Source: GCA-2731375 sp002731375
GTDB taxonomy: Bacteria > Pseudomonadota > Alphaproteobacteria > GCA-2731375
Assembly (NCBI GenBank): GCA_030752605.1
Contig: JASMDX010000076.1
Location: 1 to 64,000, forward strand
Reading direction: 5' to 3'
Length of the DNA: 64,000 bases
Below, one piece after another: positions 8,834 to 17,981 of the stretch. The notes below the pieces were generated by a model. It was given only the letters and a program-made list of their open reading frames with translations, did no database searches and was not told where the DNA came from. Numbering within the stretch: the first letter of the stretch is position 1; the number at the start of each line of letters is the position of its first letter. Position numbers and translations under genes: made by a program.

Positions 8834-9578
8834 CGCCTGTCCCCAGATAGGCGGCGCGGACCGCATCGTTGGCGCGGATTTCCTCCGGCCGGCCCGTGGC
8901 GATGGCCCGGCCATAGACCAGAACGGTGATACGGTCGGCCAGGGCGAAGACGGCGTCCATGTCATGTTCGATCAGAACAATGGTGTGCCGGCTTTTCAAG
9001 CCTTGCAATATTTCCACCATGTTTGCGGTTTCATCCCGCCCCATGCCGGCCATGGGCTCATCCAGCAACATGACCGCCGGTTCCGTCGCCAGAGCCATGG
9101 CAATTTCCAGCTGCCGCTGTTCGCCGTGGCTTAGATTGGCGGCTGGTTCATCCGCTCGTTTCCCCAGGCCAATGCGTTCCAGGGCGTGCAGCGCCGGGCC
9201 ACGCAGGGTGGCGGCCTTGTTGGCCGGGCGCCAGAAATGAAACGAATGCCCAGCGTGCGCTTGGACCGCCAAGGCAACATTATCAAGGGTGGAAAAATCG
9301 CTGAAGATCGAGGTGATCTGGAATGATCGCGCCAGGCCCAGGGTGGCGCGGGCCGGCATGGACAGGGAGGTGATATCCCGCCCGGTGAATTTGATCCGGC
9401 CTTTATCAGGGCGCTGCTCGCCCGACAACTGTGAAATCAAGGTGGTCTTGCCGGCGCCATTGGGCCCGATGATGGCATGGATCTCACCAGGTGCGATATC
9501 TAGATGCAGATCATCCGTGGCGACCAGGCTGCCAAAGCTTTTGCACAGACCTTCGATTTGCAGGGCAGGCTCAACCAT
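8826..9578 (-). CDS. livG: Branched-chain amino acid-type ABC transporter ATPase LivG
   Basis: 250 residues from the ATG at 9578, chosen because it gives the same 8-base overlap with livM as livF has with livG; a start at 9608 would lie deep in livM. Walker A GPNGAGKTT is at 38-46, the signature LSHGEQR and Walker B VMLLDEPMAGMG follow, and the C-terminal AYLGTGDA tail is typical of LivG. It pairs with LivF as the nucleotide-binding subunits of the importer. Confidence 0.9.
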   Translation of the reverse strand: MVEPALQIEGLCKSFGSLVATDDLHLDIAPGEIHAIIGPNGAGKTTLISQLSGEQRPDKGRIKFTGRDITSLSMPARATLGLARSFQITSIFSDFSTLDNVALAVQAHAGHSFHFWRPANKAATLRGPALHALERIGLGKRADEPAANLSHGEQRQLEIAMALATEPAVMLLDEPMAGMGRDETANMVEILQGLKSRHTIVLIEHDMDAVFALADRITVLVYGRAIATGRPEEIRANDAVRAAYLGTGDA

Positions 9579-10536
9579 GCACCTTGCCTTTCCTGATAAA
9601 CAGGGCATGAATACCCCCGCGTCCGAACAGCACGATGGCGATCAGGATTGGGCCCATGATGATCGCCCAATGCTCGCCCGCGTTGGTCATTACCAGCTCC
9701 ATCCATTCCGGCAGATTTTCCTCCAACAACAAAAAGGCGGCGGCGCCCAACACTGGCCCGATCAAGGTACCCATGCCGCCCATGATCACCATGATCATGA
9801 TTTCGCCCGAATGGGTCCACTGCATCACATCGGGCGAGACGAACTCGTTCAGATTGGCGAATAGGGCGCCGGACAGGCCGCACAGAGTGGCGGCGATGGT
9901 GAAGGCGGTCAGCTTGTAGCGATAGGTGGAAAAACCCAGAGCCTGCATGCGGCGCTCGTTGCCGCGGGCGGCACGGATCACCATGCCAAAGCGCGATAGC
10001 ACCAGACGGTGCAGGATGATCAGTGTCAGTGCCAGACAGGCAAAGATGAGATAGTAGAACTGCATGCTGTCATTCAAATCCAGCAGGCCGGCGAACTCGC
10101 TGCGCATGGCGGGCATGCCGTCATCACCGCCGAACTCTTCCAAGGACACGGCCAGAAAATAAAGCATCTGGGCAAAGGCCAGGGTGATCATGATGAAATA
10201 GACGCCCGTGGTGCGCAAACTCATGGCGCCAAAGACCAGTCCAATCAAGGCGGAAGCACCCATGGCCAGTGGAAATTGCAGAAAACCGTTATCCATGCCG
10301 TAATAACTGAGGATCCCCACCGCATAAGCGCCCACGCCCATATAAGCGGCGTGACCGAAACTTACCATGCCGCCATAGCCCAGGATCAAGTCCAAGCTGA
10401 CGGCGGCGATGGCCAGGATCATGATGCGGGCGACCACGTCCATATAGAACGGCTGGTCAAGGATAACCGTCAGCGGCGGCACCGCTGCGAACAGGGCCAG
10501 GGTAATTAGGGTCAACCATATTTGCCGTTTGTTCAT
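9571..10536 (-). CDS. livM: Branched-chain amino acid-type ABC transporter permease LivM
   Basis: 321 residues with about eight to ten hydrophobic segments. The LivM signature region is LDLILGYGGMVSFGHAAYMG (residues about 48-67). The C-terminal half contains the coupling segment with RAARGNERRMQALGFSTYRYKL, which contacts the ATPases in this family. The gene starts 8 bases after livH and overlaps livG by 8 bases, so it is internal to the operon. With LivH it forms the membrane channel. Confidence 0.9.
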   Translation of the reverse strand: MNKRQIWLTLITLALFAAVPPLTVILDQPFYMDVVARIMILAIAAVSLDLILGYGGMVSFGHAAYMGVGAYAVGILSYYGMDNGFLQFPLAMGASALIGLVFGAMSLRTTGVYFIMITLAFAQMLYFLAVSLEEFGGDDGMPAMRSEFAGLLDLNDSMQFYYLIFACLALTLIILHRLVLSRFGMVIRAARGNERRMQALGFSTYRYKLTAFTIAATLCGLSGALFANLNEFVSPDVMQWTHSGEIMIMVIMGGMGTLIGPVLGAAAFLLLEENLPEWMELVMTNAGEHWAIIMGPILIAIVLFGRGGIHALFIRKGKVHG

Positions 10537-10544
10537 CGCCAGCC

Positions 10545-11468
10545 CTATCCCGTCCGCGCCGGGAACAGGCCCCGGGGGCGCACCACCAAGATCGCTGCCA
10601 TGAGGATATAGATCAGCATCGAGGCCAGGGCCGGGCCGGCAGTATCGGCGGCGGCATCGGATACGACGGCGCGCAACAACACCGGCAACAGCACCCGGCC
10701 CATAGTGTCCGCCAGGCCGACGATAATGGCCGCGATGAAGGCGCCCCGGATGGAACCGATGCCACCGATGATGATGACCACGAAGGCCAGGATCAACAAC
10801 GGTTCCCCCATGCCCGGCTCGACCGAGGTCAATGGCCCCAGCATCATGCCGGCCAGGCCGGCGAAAACTGCACCCAGGGCAAAGACAAAAGTAAAAAGTG
10901 ATTTGATATTGACGCCCAGGGCACCGACCATTTCGTTGTTGGAGGCCCCGGCCCTGATCAGCATTCCCAGCCGGGTATGCGCCACGATGAAGTAGATAAT
11001 GGCGGCGACCGCCAGACCGACGGCGATGATCAACAGGCGGAAAACCGGGTACGGCGCGCCGGGAATGATTTCAACATGGCCGGAAAGGTAATCGGGCAGG
11101 CCCGAATAGAGCGAAACCGGGCCCCAGATGATGCGGACAATTTCGTTGAAAAACAAGATCAGGCCAAAAGTGGCCAGAACCTGATCCAGGTGATCGCGGC
11201 GGTACAATGTGCGTAGAGCCACAATCTCGACCAATGCGCCGACAGCGAAGGTCGCCGGCAAGGCCAGAATCATGCCGAGGATAAAACTATCGGTCCAGGC
11301 GACCAATGCCGTTGCCAGATAGGCGCCGATCATCACCAGGGCGCCATGGGCCAGATTGACTAGATCCATGATACCAAAGACCAAGGTCAGACCGGCGGCG
11401 ATGAGAAACAACATCACCCCGAACTGCAAGCCATTGAAGGCCTGTTCCAGCAGTAATAGTGGGTCCAT
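10545..11468 (-). CDS. livH: Branched-chain amino acid-type ABC transporter permease LivH
   Basis: 307 residues, strongly hydrophobic. The N-terminal family motif QFGVMLFLIAAGLTLVFGIM is followed by DLVNLAHGALVMIGAYLA, and the coupling loop IRAGASNNEMVGALGVNI lies near residue 170. It is the partner of LivM. The gene follows the binding-protein gene after a 74-base gap that contains a hairpin, which may lower permease expression relative to the binding protein. Confidence 0.9.
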   Translation of the reverse strand: MDPLLLLEQAFNGLQFGVMLFLIAAGLTLVFGIMDLVNLAHGALVMIGAYLATALVAWTDSFILGMILALPATFAVGALVEIVALRTLYRRDHLDQVLATFGLILFFNEIVRIIWGPVSLYSGLPDYLSGHVEIIPGAPYPVFRLLIIAVGLAVAAIIYFIVAHTRLGMLIRAGASNNEMVGALGVNIKSLFTFVFALGAVFAGLAGMMLGPLTSVEPGMGEPLLILAFVVIIIGGIGSIRGAFIAAIIVGLADTMGRVLLPVLLRAVVSDAAADTAGPALASMLIYILMAAILVVRPRGLFPARTG

Positions 11469-11497
11469 CCGCGCGCCCTATGGTGCTAGATGCAAAT

Positions 11498-11519
11498 GGG
11501 GGCGCCCAAGGACGCCCCC
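11498..11519 (-). promoter_or_regulatory. Intergenic hairpin between binding-protein gene and livH
   Basis: A perfect 7-base inverted repeat GGGGGCG/CGCCCCC with an 8-base loop lies in the 74-base gap after the binding-protein stop. No T-run follows on the transcribed strand, so it is more likely an mRNA-stabilising or partial-termination element, as is common after binding-protein genes, than a full terminator. Confidence 0.5.
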
Positions 11520-11542
11520 GCCAGCATTCCAGATATGTTCAC

Positions 11543-12727
11543 TTACCACTTCATGCCGCAGGATTTGGCATAGGCATCGCCATGGGCGGACAGGATCACG
11601 CCACGGGTCTTGGTGACGTAGCTGCCATCGGCTTCCTTCACCGCTTCGCGCAAATAGATGTTCTGTACGGGGAAGTGGTTGTTGTTGAACTTGAAGGTGC
11701 CCCGCGTGGTCGAGAAATCGCCGACCCGCATGGCGGTCCGCAATTTTTCCCGGTCCCCAACGCCACCAGCCTTGCGGATGGCGTTGTCGAGGAACATCAC
11801 CGTGTCATAGGCTTGTGCGGCATAGAAGGGCGGCGTCTTGCCGTACTTCTTGCGGTAGTCGGAGACGAAGCGGCGGTTGACGCTGTTGCCCAGATCCGGG
11901 CTCCAATGCTGTACGCCGAAGGTTCCGACCGCCGCATCCTTTAGCGCCGGCAACGAAATCGCATCCACCGTATAGGCCGAATACAGTGGGATCTGGCTTG
12001 ACAGGCCGGCCTGGGCGTATTGCTTGATGAAGTTGATGCCCATGCCGCCGGGTAGAAAGACGAAGACCGCTGAAGGCTTGGCGGCGCGCAGGGCGGAAAT
12101 TTCCGCCTGATAGTCCTTTTGCCCCAGCTTGGTATAGACCTCGCCGGTGATCTTGCCCTTGAACATCCGCTTGAAGCCTTTCAGCATGTCCTTGCCGGCC
12201 TGATAATTCGGGGCCATGAGGTAAACATTGCTGATCTTCTTGGCGGTCATGTACTTGCCCATGCCTTCGGGCATCATGTCGTTCTGGAAGGCGACATTGA
12301 AAAAGTCCTTGGAGCATTTCTTGCCCGCCACCCCTGATGGGCCGGCGTTGGAACTGATCAAAAATGTCTTGGACCGGGTCACCGGACCGTGCACAGCCAT
12401 CAGAAGATTGGACCAGATGATGCCGGAGACGAATTGCACGCGGTCCCGTTTGATCATCTTGTTGACGAGCTGCTTGGCGACATCAGGCTTGCGCTTGTCG
12501 TCGCCATAGATGATTTCTGTATCCATGCCGCCTAGCCGGCCGCCAATATGTTCCAGGCCCAACTCGAAAGCATTCTTCATGGGCTTGCCGATAATGCCGG
12601 CGGGGCCCGATAAGGTGGTAATGAAACCAACCTTGACGGTTTCGGCCGTCACCGACGTCGCGGCCATTGCTGCCATCGCCACGCCTGAAACGAGACCAAT
12701 GGTCCGAGTCAAAATTTGCTTAAACAT
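11543..12727 (-). CDS. ABC transporter substrate-binding protein (LivK-like, Peripla_BP_6)
   Basis: 394 residues. A Sec signal peptide covers residues 1-28 with cleavage likely after SVTA. The mature part begins ETVKVGFITTLSGPAGIIGK, the classic opening of Liv-type binding proteins, and continues with IIYGDDKRKPDVAKQLVNKM. A ribosome site GGGAGG lies 8 bases before the ATG. It is the first gene of the operon livK-H-M-G-F-aldolase. The ligand may be a branched-chain amino acid, but in catabolic contexts such proteins often bind aromatic or dicarboxylic acids, and the terminal RraA-type gene leans that way. Confidence 0.88.
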   Translation of the reverse strand: MFKQILTRTIGLVSGVAMAAMAATSVTAETVKVGFITTLSGPAGIIGKPMKNAFELGLEHIGGRLGGMDTEIIYGDDKRKPDVAKQLVNKMIKRDRVQFVSGIIWSNLLMAVHGPVTRSKTFLISSNAGPSGVAGKKCSKDFFNVAFQNDMMPEGMGKYMTAKKISNVYLMAPNYQAGKDMLKGFKRMFKGKITGEVYTKLGQKDYQAEISALRAAKPSAVFVFLPGGMGINFIKQYAQAGLSSQIPLYSAYTVDAISLPALKDAAVGTFGVQHWSPDLGNSVNRRFVSDYRKKYGKTPPFYAAQAYDTVMFLDNAIRKAGGVGDREKLRTAMRVGDFSTTRGTFKFNNNHFPVQNIYLREAVKEADGSYVTKTRGVILSAHGDAYAKSCGMKW

Positions 12728-13042
12728 TCCCCAATCCTCCCAAGATATAGGTGTTATGTGCCGATCCTGTTGCTCCTATTGCCCAGCATTTCCAATTTAT
12801 TCAGCCGGGACGTTGTCTGAATAGTATCGAAAAGGACGCAAAGTCTAAAGCCTCTTAACGAATATCTATAACTTTGTGCATGTTTCCCCGCTGCGCAGTT
12901 GCGAAGGCGCGGCGTTGGTACTAAGGTTTATGTCAACGCGGCTTGGGGCAGGGGTGGCGATACACATCGCCGGTGGGCCGTGGGGGGAACGGCAAGGGGC
13001 CACGCCCCACATTATTCAAACGGAATAGGGAGGCGATTTCTC
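12728..13042. other. Divergent intergenic region between Liv and TRAP operons
   Basis: 315 bases separate the two divergent transporter genes and must hold both promoters. The minus-strand ribosome site GGGAGG (12736-12741) and plus-strand AGGGAGG (13027-13033) are clear. A small GGGGC-CAC-GCCCC hairpin lies at 12996-13008 in the TRAP leader. No convincing -35/-10 pair or operator could be assigned. An open frame from 12899 into the TRAP gene has no ribosome site and would bury the Tat signal, so it was not taken as coding. Confidence 0.5.
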
Positions 13043-14146
13043 ATGAAACGGCGTGCATTTATCAAAGGCGCGACGGCGGCAGGTGTTGCCACGGCTGCTG
13101 TTGCCGCATCGAGTTTTCCGAAGCCGGCCATCGCGACGGGCATGAAGGAATGGAAGATGGTTATGTCCTGGCCGTTGAACCTGCCCGGTCTTGGTACTTC
13201 CGGACAACGTGTGGCGCGGCGCATCGGCAAGCTTTCCGGTGGTAAGATCAAGATCAAGGTCTATGGCGGCGGTGAATTGGTTCCCGCACTGCAGGCGTTT
13301 GATGCGGTATCCAAGGGTGATGCCGAAATGTACATGTCGGCTGAATATTATTATCAGGGCAAACACAAGGCGTTCAATTTCTTCACAGCTGTGCCCTATG
13401 GCCTGACAGGTGCGGAAACCTATTCCTGGATGCGCTATGGCGGCGGACAGGAATTGTGGGACGATTTGTCCGCGCAATTCAATCTTAAGGGCTTCCTCGG
13501 CGCATCTACTGGTGTGCAGATGGGCGGTTGGTACCGCAAGGAGATCAACAGCCTGGATGATTTCAAGGGCCTGAAATTCCGTATGCCCGGTATTGGCGGT
13601 GAAGTGCTTCGCGAACTTGGTACCGCGGTGATCAACCTGCCCGGCGCGGAAGTGTTCCCAGCCTTGCAGGCCGGCACCATTGATGGCACCGAATGGGTTG
13701 GCCCATGGTTCGACATGATGTTGGGCTTCTATAAAGTCGCTAAATACTACTACCACCCCGGCTTCCATGAGCCAGGTACCGCCGGCAGCTTTGCCATCAA
13801 CAAAGGCCTTTGGGATAGCCTAACCAAGGACGAGCAGCTGATTATCGAGGTGGCCATCCAAGCCGAGGCGATGATCCAGGGGGCCGAATTCAACGCACGC
13901 AACTTGGCCTCGCTGGACGTTCTGACCAAGAAACACGGCGTTAAGCTACGCCAGTATTCGAATGAAATGCTGACCAAGATCGGCACCATTGCGGGTCAGG
14001 TTGTGGCCGACATCGGTAATACCGATGCGACCTCGAAAAAGGTCTACGCAAGCTATATAGCCTTCCGCAAGCAGTCACTTGCCTGGGCCAAGCTTAGCGA
14101 ACAGGGCTATATGAACGCACGGATGCTGCCGTTTAAATATGCCTGA
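13043..14146 (+). CDS. TRAP transporter substrate-binding protein (DctP family, TakP-like)
   Basis: 367 residues from the ATG at 13043 with AGGGAGG 9 bases upstream. The N-terminus MKRRAFIKGATAAGVATAA is a twin-arginine signal (RRAFIKG), so the protein is probably exported folded. The mature part has the DctP pattern, and EWVGPWFDMMLGFYKVAKYY followed by YHPGFHEPGT closely resembles the ligand-site region of 2-oxoacid-binding TakP proteins. It therefore likely captures a 2-oxoacid or related carboxylate in the periplasm for the QM permease encoded downstream. A terminator separates it from dctQM. Confidence 0.88.
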   Translation: MKRRAFIKGATAAGVATAAVAASSFPKPAIATGMKEWKMVMSWPLNLPGLGTSGQRVARRIGKLSGGKIKIKVYGGGELVPALQAFDAVSKGDAEMYMSAEYYYQGKHKAFNFFTAVPYGLTGAETYSWMRYGGGQELWDDLSAQFNLKGFLGASTGVQMGGWYRKEINSLDDFKGLKFRMPGIGGEVLRELGTAVINLPGAEVFPALQAGTIDGTEWVGPWFDMMLGFYKVAKYYYHPGFHEPGTAGSFAINKGLWDSLTKDEQLIIEVAIQAEAMIQGAEFNARNLASLDVLTKKHGVKLRQYSNEMLTKIGTIAGQVVADIGNTDATSKKVYASYIAFRKQSLAWAKLSEQGYMNARMLPFKYA

Positions 14147-14187
14147 TGTAAACGCTGGCGTCCTGTACGCAGACACAGCGTTATAGG

Positions 14188-14220
14188 GCCCGCGCCGTTT
14201 ATCGGCGCGGGCTTCTCTTT
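14188..14220 (+). terminator. Terminator or attenuator between TRAP P and QM genes
   Basis: A perfect 10-base stem GCCCGCGCCG/CGGCGCGGGC with a TTTAT loop is followed by TTCTCTTT. It lies 41 bases after the binding-protein stop and about 80 bases before dctQ, inside what should be one operon. Partial readthrough would give an excess of binding protein over permease. Confidence 0.8.
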
Positions 14221-14298
14221 AGGTGACTGGATTGCCATAATGATACGAAATGGCTGTGACGATAAACGTACTGGCCGCATTTGCCTCGGGAGGCCCCG

Positions 14299-14871
14299 GT
14301 GACAAAGTTGCTAGCCATCACGCGCATAATTGATCTGATGAACGAGAAGATTGGCCGGGCCATTTCCTGGCTGGCGCTGCTCATGATCCTGGTGCAGTTC
14401 GCCGTCGTGGTGATGCGCTATATTTTCGGTCTGGGTTCCATTTTCATGCAGGAATCCATCGTTTATATGCATGCGCTGATCTTTCTTGTCGCCGCCGGTT
14501 ACACGCTGTTGCACGACGACCATGTGCGGGTGGATATTTTCTATGGTTCCGCCTCGCCACGACGCAAGGCGCTGGTTAATTTCATTGGTGTGCTGGTTTT
14601 CCTCTGGCCGCTCTGTGTTTTGATTCTGATTGTTTCGACCAAATTCATCACCGCCGCCTGGGCGGTGAAAGAAGGCTCTCCCGAGGGTAGCGGCATTCAG
14701 GCTATCTATCTGTTGAAGACCGTGATCTGGATTTTCGCCGTACTGTTGATCCTGCAGGGATTTTCCCTGCTGGTGAATTCCTGGCTGGTAATGCGCGGTA
14801 TCAAGGCGGACTACGATCACGCGGAGATGGTCGGTGGCCGCGGCACAGAGAGCGAGGGGGGCGGGTTATGA
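14299..14871 (+). CDS. TRAP transporter small permease (DctQ)
   Basis: 190 residues from a GTG at 14299, chosen because GGGAGG (14288-14293) sits at the right distance; a TTG at 14281 is less likely. Four membrane helices are visible (around 20-45, 55-75, 95-120 and 135-160). The second region contains FMQESIVYMHALIFLVAAGYTL and the adjacent HDDHVRVDIFY typical of DctQ. Its stop overlaps the DctM start by 4 bases (ATGA), indicating coupled synthesis of the two membrane subunits. Confidence 0.88.
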   Translation: MTKLLAITRIIDLMNEKIGRAISWLALLMILVQFAVVVMRYIFGLGSIFMQESIVYMHALIFLVAAGYTLLHDDHVRVDIFYGSASPRRKALVNFIGVLVFLWPLCVLILIVSTKFITAAWAVKEGSPEGSGIQAIYLLKTVIWIFAVLLILQGFSLLVNSWLVMRGIKADYDHAEMVGGRGTESEGGGL

Positions 14872-16448
14872 GCCCCAACGAGATTTTTGTCGTCCTGATG
14901 TTCTTCGGGGTCTGTCTGTTCTTGATGATCGGCTTTCCGGTCGCTTTTTCCTTGGGTGGCGTGGCTCTAATCTTCGCCGGTCTGGGGGCGGCGTTCGGTG
15001 CTTTTGATATATCATTCCTGGGTTTCTTCCCGAACCGGATTTTTGGCTTCATGACCAATGAAGTGCTGATCGCGGTGCCGCTGTTCGTCTTTATGGGGGT
15101 GATGCTAGAACGCTCCAAGGTGGCCGAGGAGCTATTGGATACCTTGGGCATGGCGTTTGGCTCCCTGCCCGGTGGCCTGGGCATTTCCGTCTGTGTCGTC
15201 GGCGCGCTCTTGGCCGCATCCACCGGCATCGTTGGCGCTACCGTGGTGACCATGGGCCTGTTGTCGCTGCCCACCATGTTGCGCCGGGGCTATGATCCTT
15301 CATTGGCCTGTGGCTCGATCGCCGCGTCAGGCACCTTGGGGCAGATTATCCCGCCCTCCATTGTGCTGGTCGTGCTGGGCGATCAGATTTCCAATGCCTA
15401 TCAGGAGGCGCAGCGTATCCTGGGTAATTTCGCGCCTGATCCCGTATCCGTGGGCGATCTTTTCGCGGGGGCCTTGATCCCCGGCCTCTGTCTGGTTGGC
15501 ATGTATATTCTTTACCAGATCACGATTGCCATCATTCGTCCCAGCACCTCGCCGCCCATTCCGCGCGAGGAATTGACGGCGGGTCTGACGCCTGGTGAGT
15601 TACGCTTCAAGATCGCCCACGCTCTGGTCGCGCCGGTCATTTTGATCATCGCGGTGCTGGGCTCCATCCTGGCCGGTATCGCCACACCGACGGAGGCGGC
15701 GGCGATGGGCGCCATTGGCGCCACTCTGCTGGGCGGGCTACGCATGGGCGAGGAATCAGGCAGGCCGATCTATGCTGCCACCATCGGACTGTCGATACTT
15801 TTAATCCTGCATGGCTTCTTTGATTTGCGTCAAGGCCGCGAGAACGTGACTGCCGGCGATTCGGCAGCCATGGTCATCGGCGCCATTTGTTGTCTGGCCG
15901 TGGTCTGGGGCATCGCGGTCAGCCTATGGCGGATTTATCATGGCGGCGCACTGCACGAAGTGGTTCAGGGCACCACCAAGATCTCGGCCATGGTTTTTGG
16001 CATCGTGATTGGGGCGCAGCTATTCTCATTAGTCTTTCGTGGCTTTGGCGGCGATGATCTGGTGCACGAATTTCTGGTCTCGCTGCCTGGCGGTGTCTTT
16101 GGCGCCATGCTGGTGGTCATGCTGATCATGTTCATCATGGGATTTTTCCTGGACTTTATCGAGATCACTTTCGTGGTCGTGCCCATTGTCGCTCCGATCC
16201 TGCTGCAGATGGACATGAATCCGGTCTGGCTGGGCATCATGATTGCCATCAATCTGCAAACTTCGTTCCTGACACCGCCCTTCGGCTTCGCCTTGTTCTA
16301 TTTGCGCGGTGTCGCGCCCGAATCCGTGACCACCATGCAGATCTACAAAGGCGTCATCCCATTCGTGACGATCCAGATCCTGGCCCTGGTAATGCTGTCG
16401 TTCTTCCCCGGCCTGGCGACCTGGCTGCCCAAGGTGATCTACGGCTAA
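14868..16448 (+). CDS. TRAP transporter large permease (DctM)
   Basis: 526 residues, strongly hydrophobic, about 12 to 14 membrane segments. Typical DctM motifs are visible: FVFMGVMLERSKVAEELLDT, LLAASTGIVGATVVTMGLLS, IIPPSIVLVVLGD, and near the end FLTPPFGFALFYLRGVAP. It is about 100 residues longer than the usual 430-residue DctM, with an extra region around residues 285-370, as found in the TakM-type subgroup. It forms the sodium-coupled transport channel with DctQ and receives substrate from the Tat-exported binding protein. Confidence 0.9.
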   Translation: MSPNEIFVVLMFFGVCLFLMIGFPVAFSLGGVALIFAGLGAAFGAFDISFLGFFPNRIFGFMTNEVLIAVPLFVFMGVMLERSKVAEELLDTLGMAFGSLPGGLGISVCVVGALLAASTGIVGATVVTMGLLSLPTMLRRGYDPSLACGSIAASGTLGQIIPPSIVLVVLGDQISNAYQEAQRILGNFAPDPVSVGDLFAGALIPGLCLVGMYILYQITIAIIRPSTSPPIPREELTAGLTPGELRFKIAHALVAPVILIIAVLGSILAGIATPTEAAAMGAIGATLLGGLRMGEESGRPIYAATIGLSILLILHGFFDLRQGRENVTAGDSAAMVIGAICCLAVVWGIAVSLWRIYHGGALHEVVQGTTKISAMVFGIVIGAQLFSLVFRGFGGDDLVHEFLVSLPGGVFGAMLVVMLIMFIMGFFLDFIEITFVVVPIVAPILLQMDMNPVWLGIMIAINLQTSFLTPPFGFALFYLRGVAPESVTTMQIYKGVIPFVTIQILALVMLSFFPGLATWLPKVIYG

Positions 16449-16473
16449 GGCTTGGTTCGGGCAGCGACATGCT

Positions 16474-16926
16474 CTACGTCGGTTTTTGGATGTATTCGAC
16501 GGATACGCCGTCAGGATCGCGCAAATAGACGACCTTGCCGCCGGCATTGGGGCCTTTGTCAATGACCACGATGGGGCCGAGGGGCAGAAACTGATGCGGG
16601 GCCGAGGCGGCGACGGCGGCCTCGACATCATCCACGTCATAGGCGACATGGGCATAGCCGGTATCGCAAGGCCGGCAGATCACCTGGCCGCGTTCGGCGG
16701 GGCCATGATATTGGATCAGCTCGATCCGGTGGCCGGGGCCTTGCAGGAAAACCACTTCGATTTCGGCGCCGGGCACGCCGGAGATGACTTCCACAGCCTT
16801 GGGATCGCGTGGGCCCCTGTTTAGAAACTCAAAGCCAAGCGCCTCCGTGAAGAAAGCGACTGTGCGGTCTAGGTTGGAAACGGTGAACGAGGTGTGGTTG
16901 GTCGCCAGTACGCGAAAATCACTCAT
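16474..16926 (-). CDS. VOC family protein (glyoxalase/bleomycin-resistance fold)
   Basis: 150 residues from the ATG at 16926, with AAGGA upstream. The sequence shows the paired beta-alpha-beta-beta-beta units of the VOC fold: NHTSFTVSNLDRTVAFFTEA near the start with the first metal histidine, GHRIELIQYHGP, then YAHVAYDVDDVEAAV with the second-half histidine, and KVVYLRDPDGVSVEYIQ with the closing glutamate. The reaction could be a lactoylglutathione lyase, methylmalonyl-CoA epimerase-like or dioxygenase reaction; I cannot decide. It is convergent with the TRAP operon. Confidence 0.85.
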   Translation of the reverse strand: MSDFRVLATNHTSFTVSNLDRTVAFFTEALGFEFLNRGPRDPKAVEVISGVPGAEIEVVFLQGPGHRIELIQYHGPAERGQVICRPCDTGYAHVAYDVDDVEAAVAASAPHQFLPLGPIVVIDKGPNAGGKVVYLRDPDGVSVEYIQKPT

Positions 16927-17019
16927 GATCAATCCTTATTACTTAGTGCTTTGCTGCATAGGTGCCATGCGCCATCGTGCCTTGTCCAGTGGGGGAACAG
17001 TGATTAGGTTGCCGCCATC

Positions 17020-17937
17020 ATGAAATCCTTAAGCGCTGCCATCGACGGCACGTTGGGGCGATTGCCACCGCACATTCGCGCCGTCGTGCTGATGCTTCTA
17101 GCCACGTTGTGCTTCACCTTGATGCACACGGTGATCCGCTATGTCGCAACGGAAGGGCAGATGCATCCGTTTGAGGTGGCCTTTTTCCGCAATGTTTTTG
17201 GTTTTCTGGCGGTATTGCCCTTTGCCCTGCGGCACCGGGCGGCGGCGTTTCGTACCAAGCGACTGAAACTGCATGCCCTGCGCGGTACCATGCAGGTCTT
17301 CGCCATGTTGATGTTCTTCTATGCGTTGTCGGTCACGCCATTGGCCAAGATATCGGCGGTCAGTTTTACAGCGCCTTTGTTCGCCACCCTGGGCGCGATC
17401 ATTTTCCTGGGCGAGCGTATCCGGGCCCGGCGCATAATCGCCCTGATCCTGGGCTTTACGGGCGCCATGATTATTATCCGCCCCGGTCTCATCGAACTGG
17501 ATATGGGCGCCATGCTGGTCATGACGTCGTCCTCGATCTGGGCCTGTGCCATTTTGATTATTAAGGCCTTGGTGCGGACCGAATCCTCTCTCACCATCAC
17601 CACCTATCAGAACGTTTTCCTGATTCCCTTTACCCTGGTCGCCGCGTTGTTTTTCTGGACCTGGCCCAGTTGGCAGATGTTGGGGTTGTTCGCGCTGACG
17701 GGTATGTTCGGCTCCATTGCTCATGTGGCTATGGCCGAGGCTCTGAAATTGGCCGAAGCCACCGCTGTGCTGCCTTATGATTTTGTCCGCCTGATCTGGG
17801 CCAGCGGCATCGGCTTTGTGATATTTGGCGAAATCCCGGAAATCTGGACCTGGGTCGGCGGCGGTATCATCTTCGCCTCGACCACCTATATCGCCTTCCG
17901 CGAGGCACGCCTGAAGCGGACGCAGGCTAGCCGATAG
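17020..17937 (+). CDS. DMT superfamily transporter (EamA family)
   Basis: 305 residues with ten predicted membrane helices in two repeated EamA halves: the first from about residue 20 (VLMLLATLCFTLMHTVIRYV) and the second from about 150 (MGAMLVMTSSSIWACAILII). The family exports metabolites or amino acids; the substrate is unknown. It is one of three EamA transporters in this window (also 22719-23645 and 42282-43172). It is followed 44 bases later by a crotonase gene on the same strand. Confidence 0.88.
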   Translation: MKSLSAAIDGTLGRLPPHIRAVVLMLLATLCFTLMHTVIRYVATEGQMHPFEVAFFRNVFGFLAVLPFALRHRAAAFRTKRLKLHALRGTMQVFAMLMFFYALSVTPLAKISAVSFTAPLFATLGAIIFLGERIRARRIIALILGFTGAMIIIRPGLIELDMGAMLVMTSSSIWACAILIIKALVRTESSLTITTYQNVFLIPFTLVAALFFWTWPSWQMLGLFALTGMFGSIAHVAMAEALKLAEATAVLPYDFVRLIWASGIGFVIFGEIPEIWTWVGGGIIFASTTYIAFREARLKRTQASR

Positions 17938-17981
17938 TGCTATCCTTCTAGGGTCACCCATATGCCCCGAAAGCGAACACA

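Noticed and set aside
12899..13042. Longer start for the TRAP binding protein
   Set aside because: The upstream extension is Arg/Gly-rich without a ribosome site and would place the twin-arginine signal at residue 49; the ATG at 13043 has a good ribosome site.
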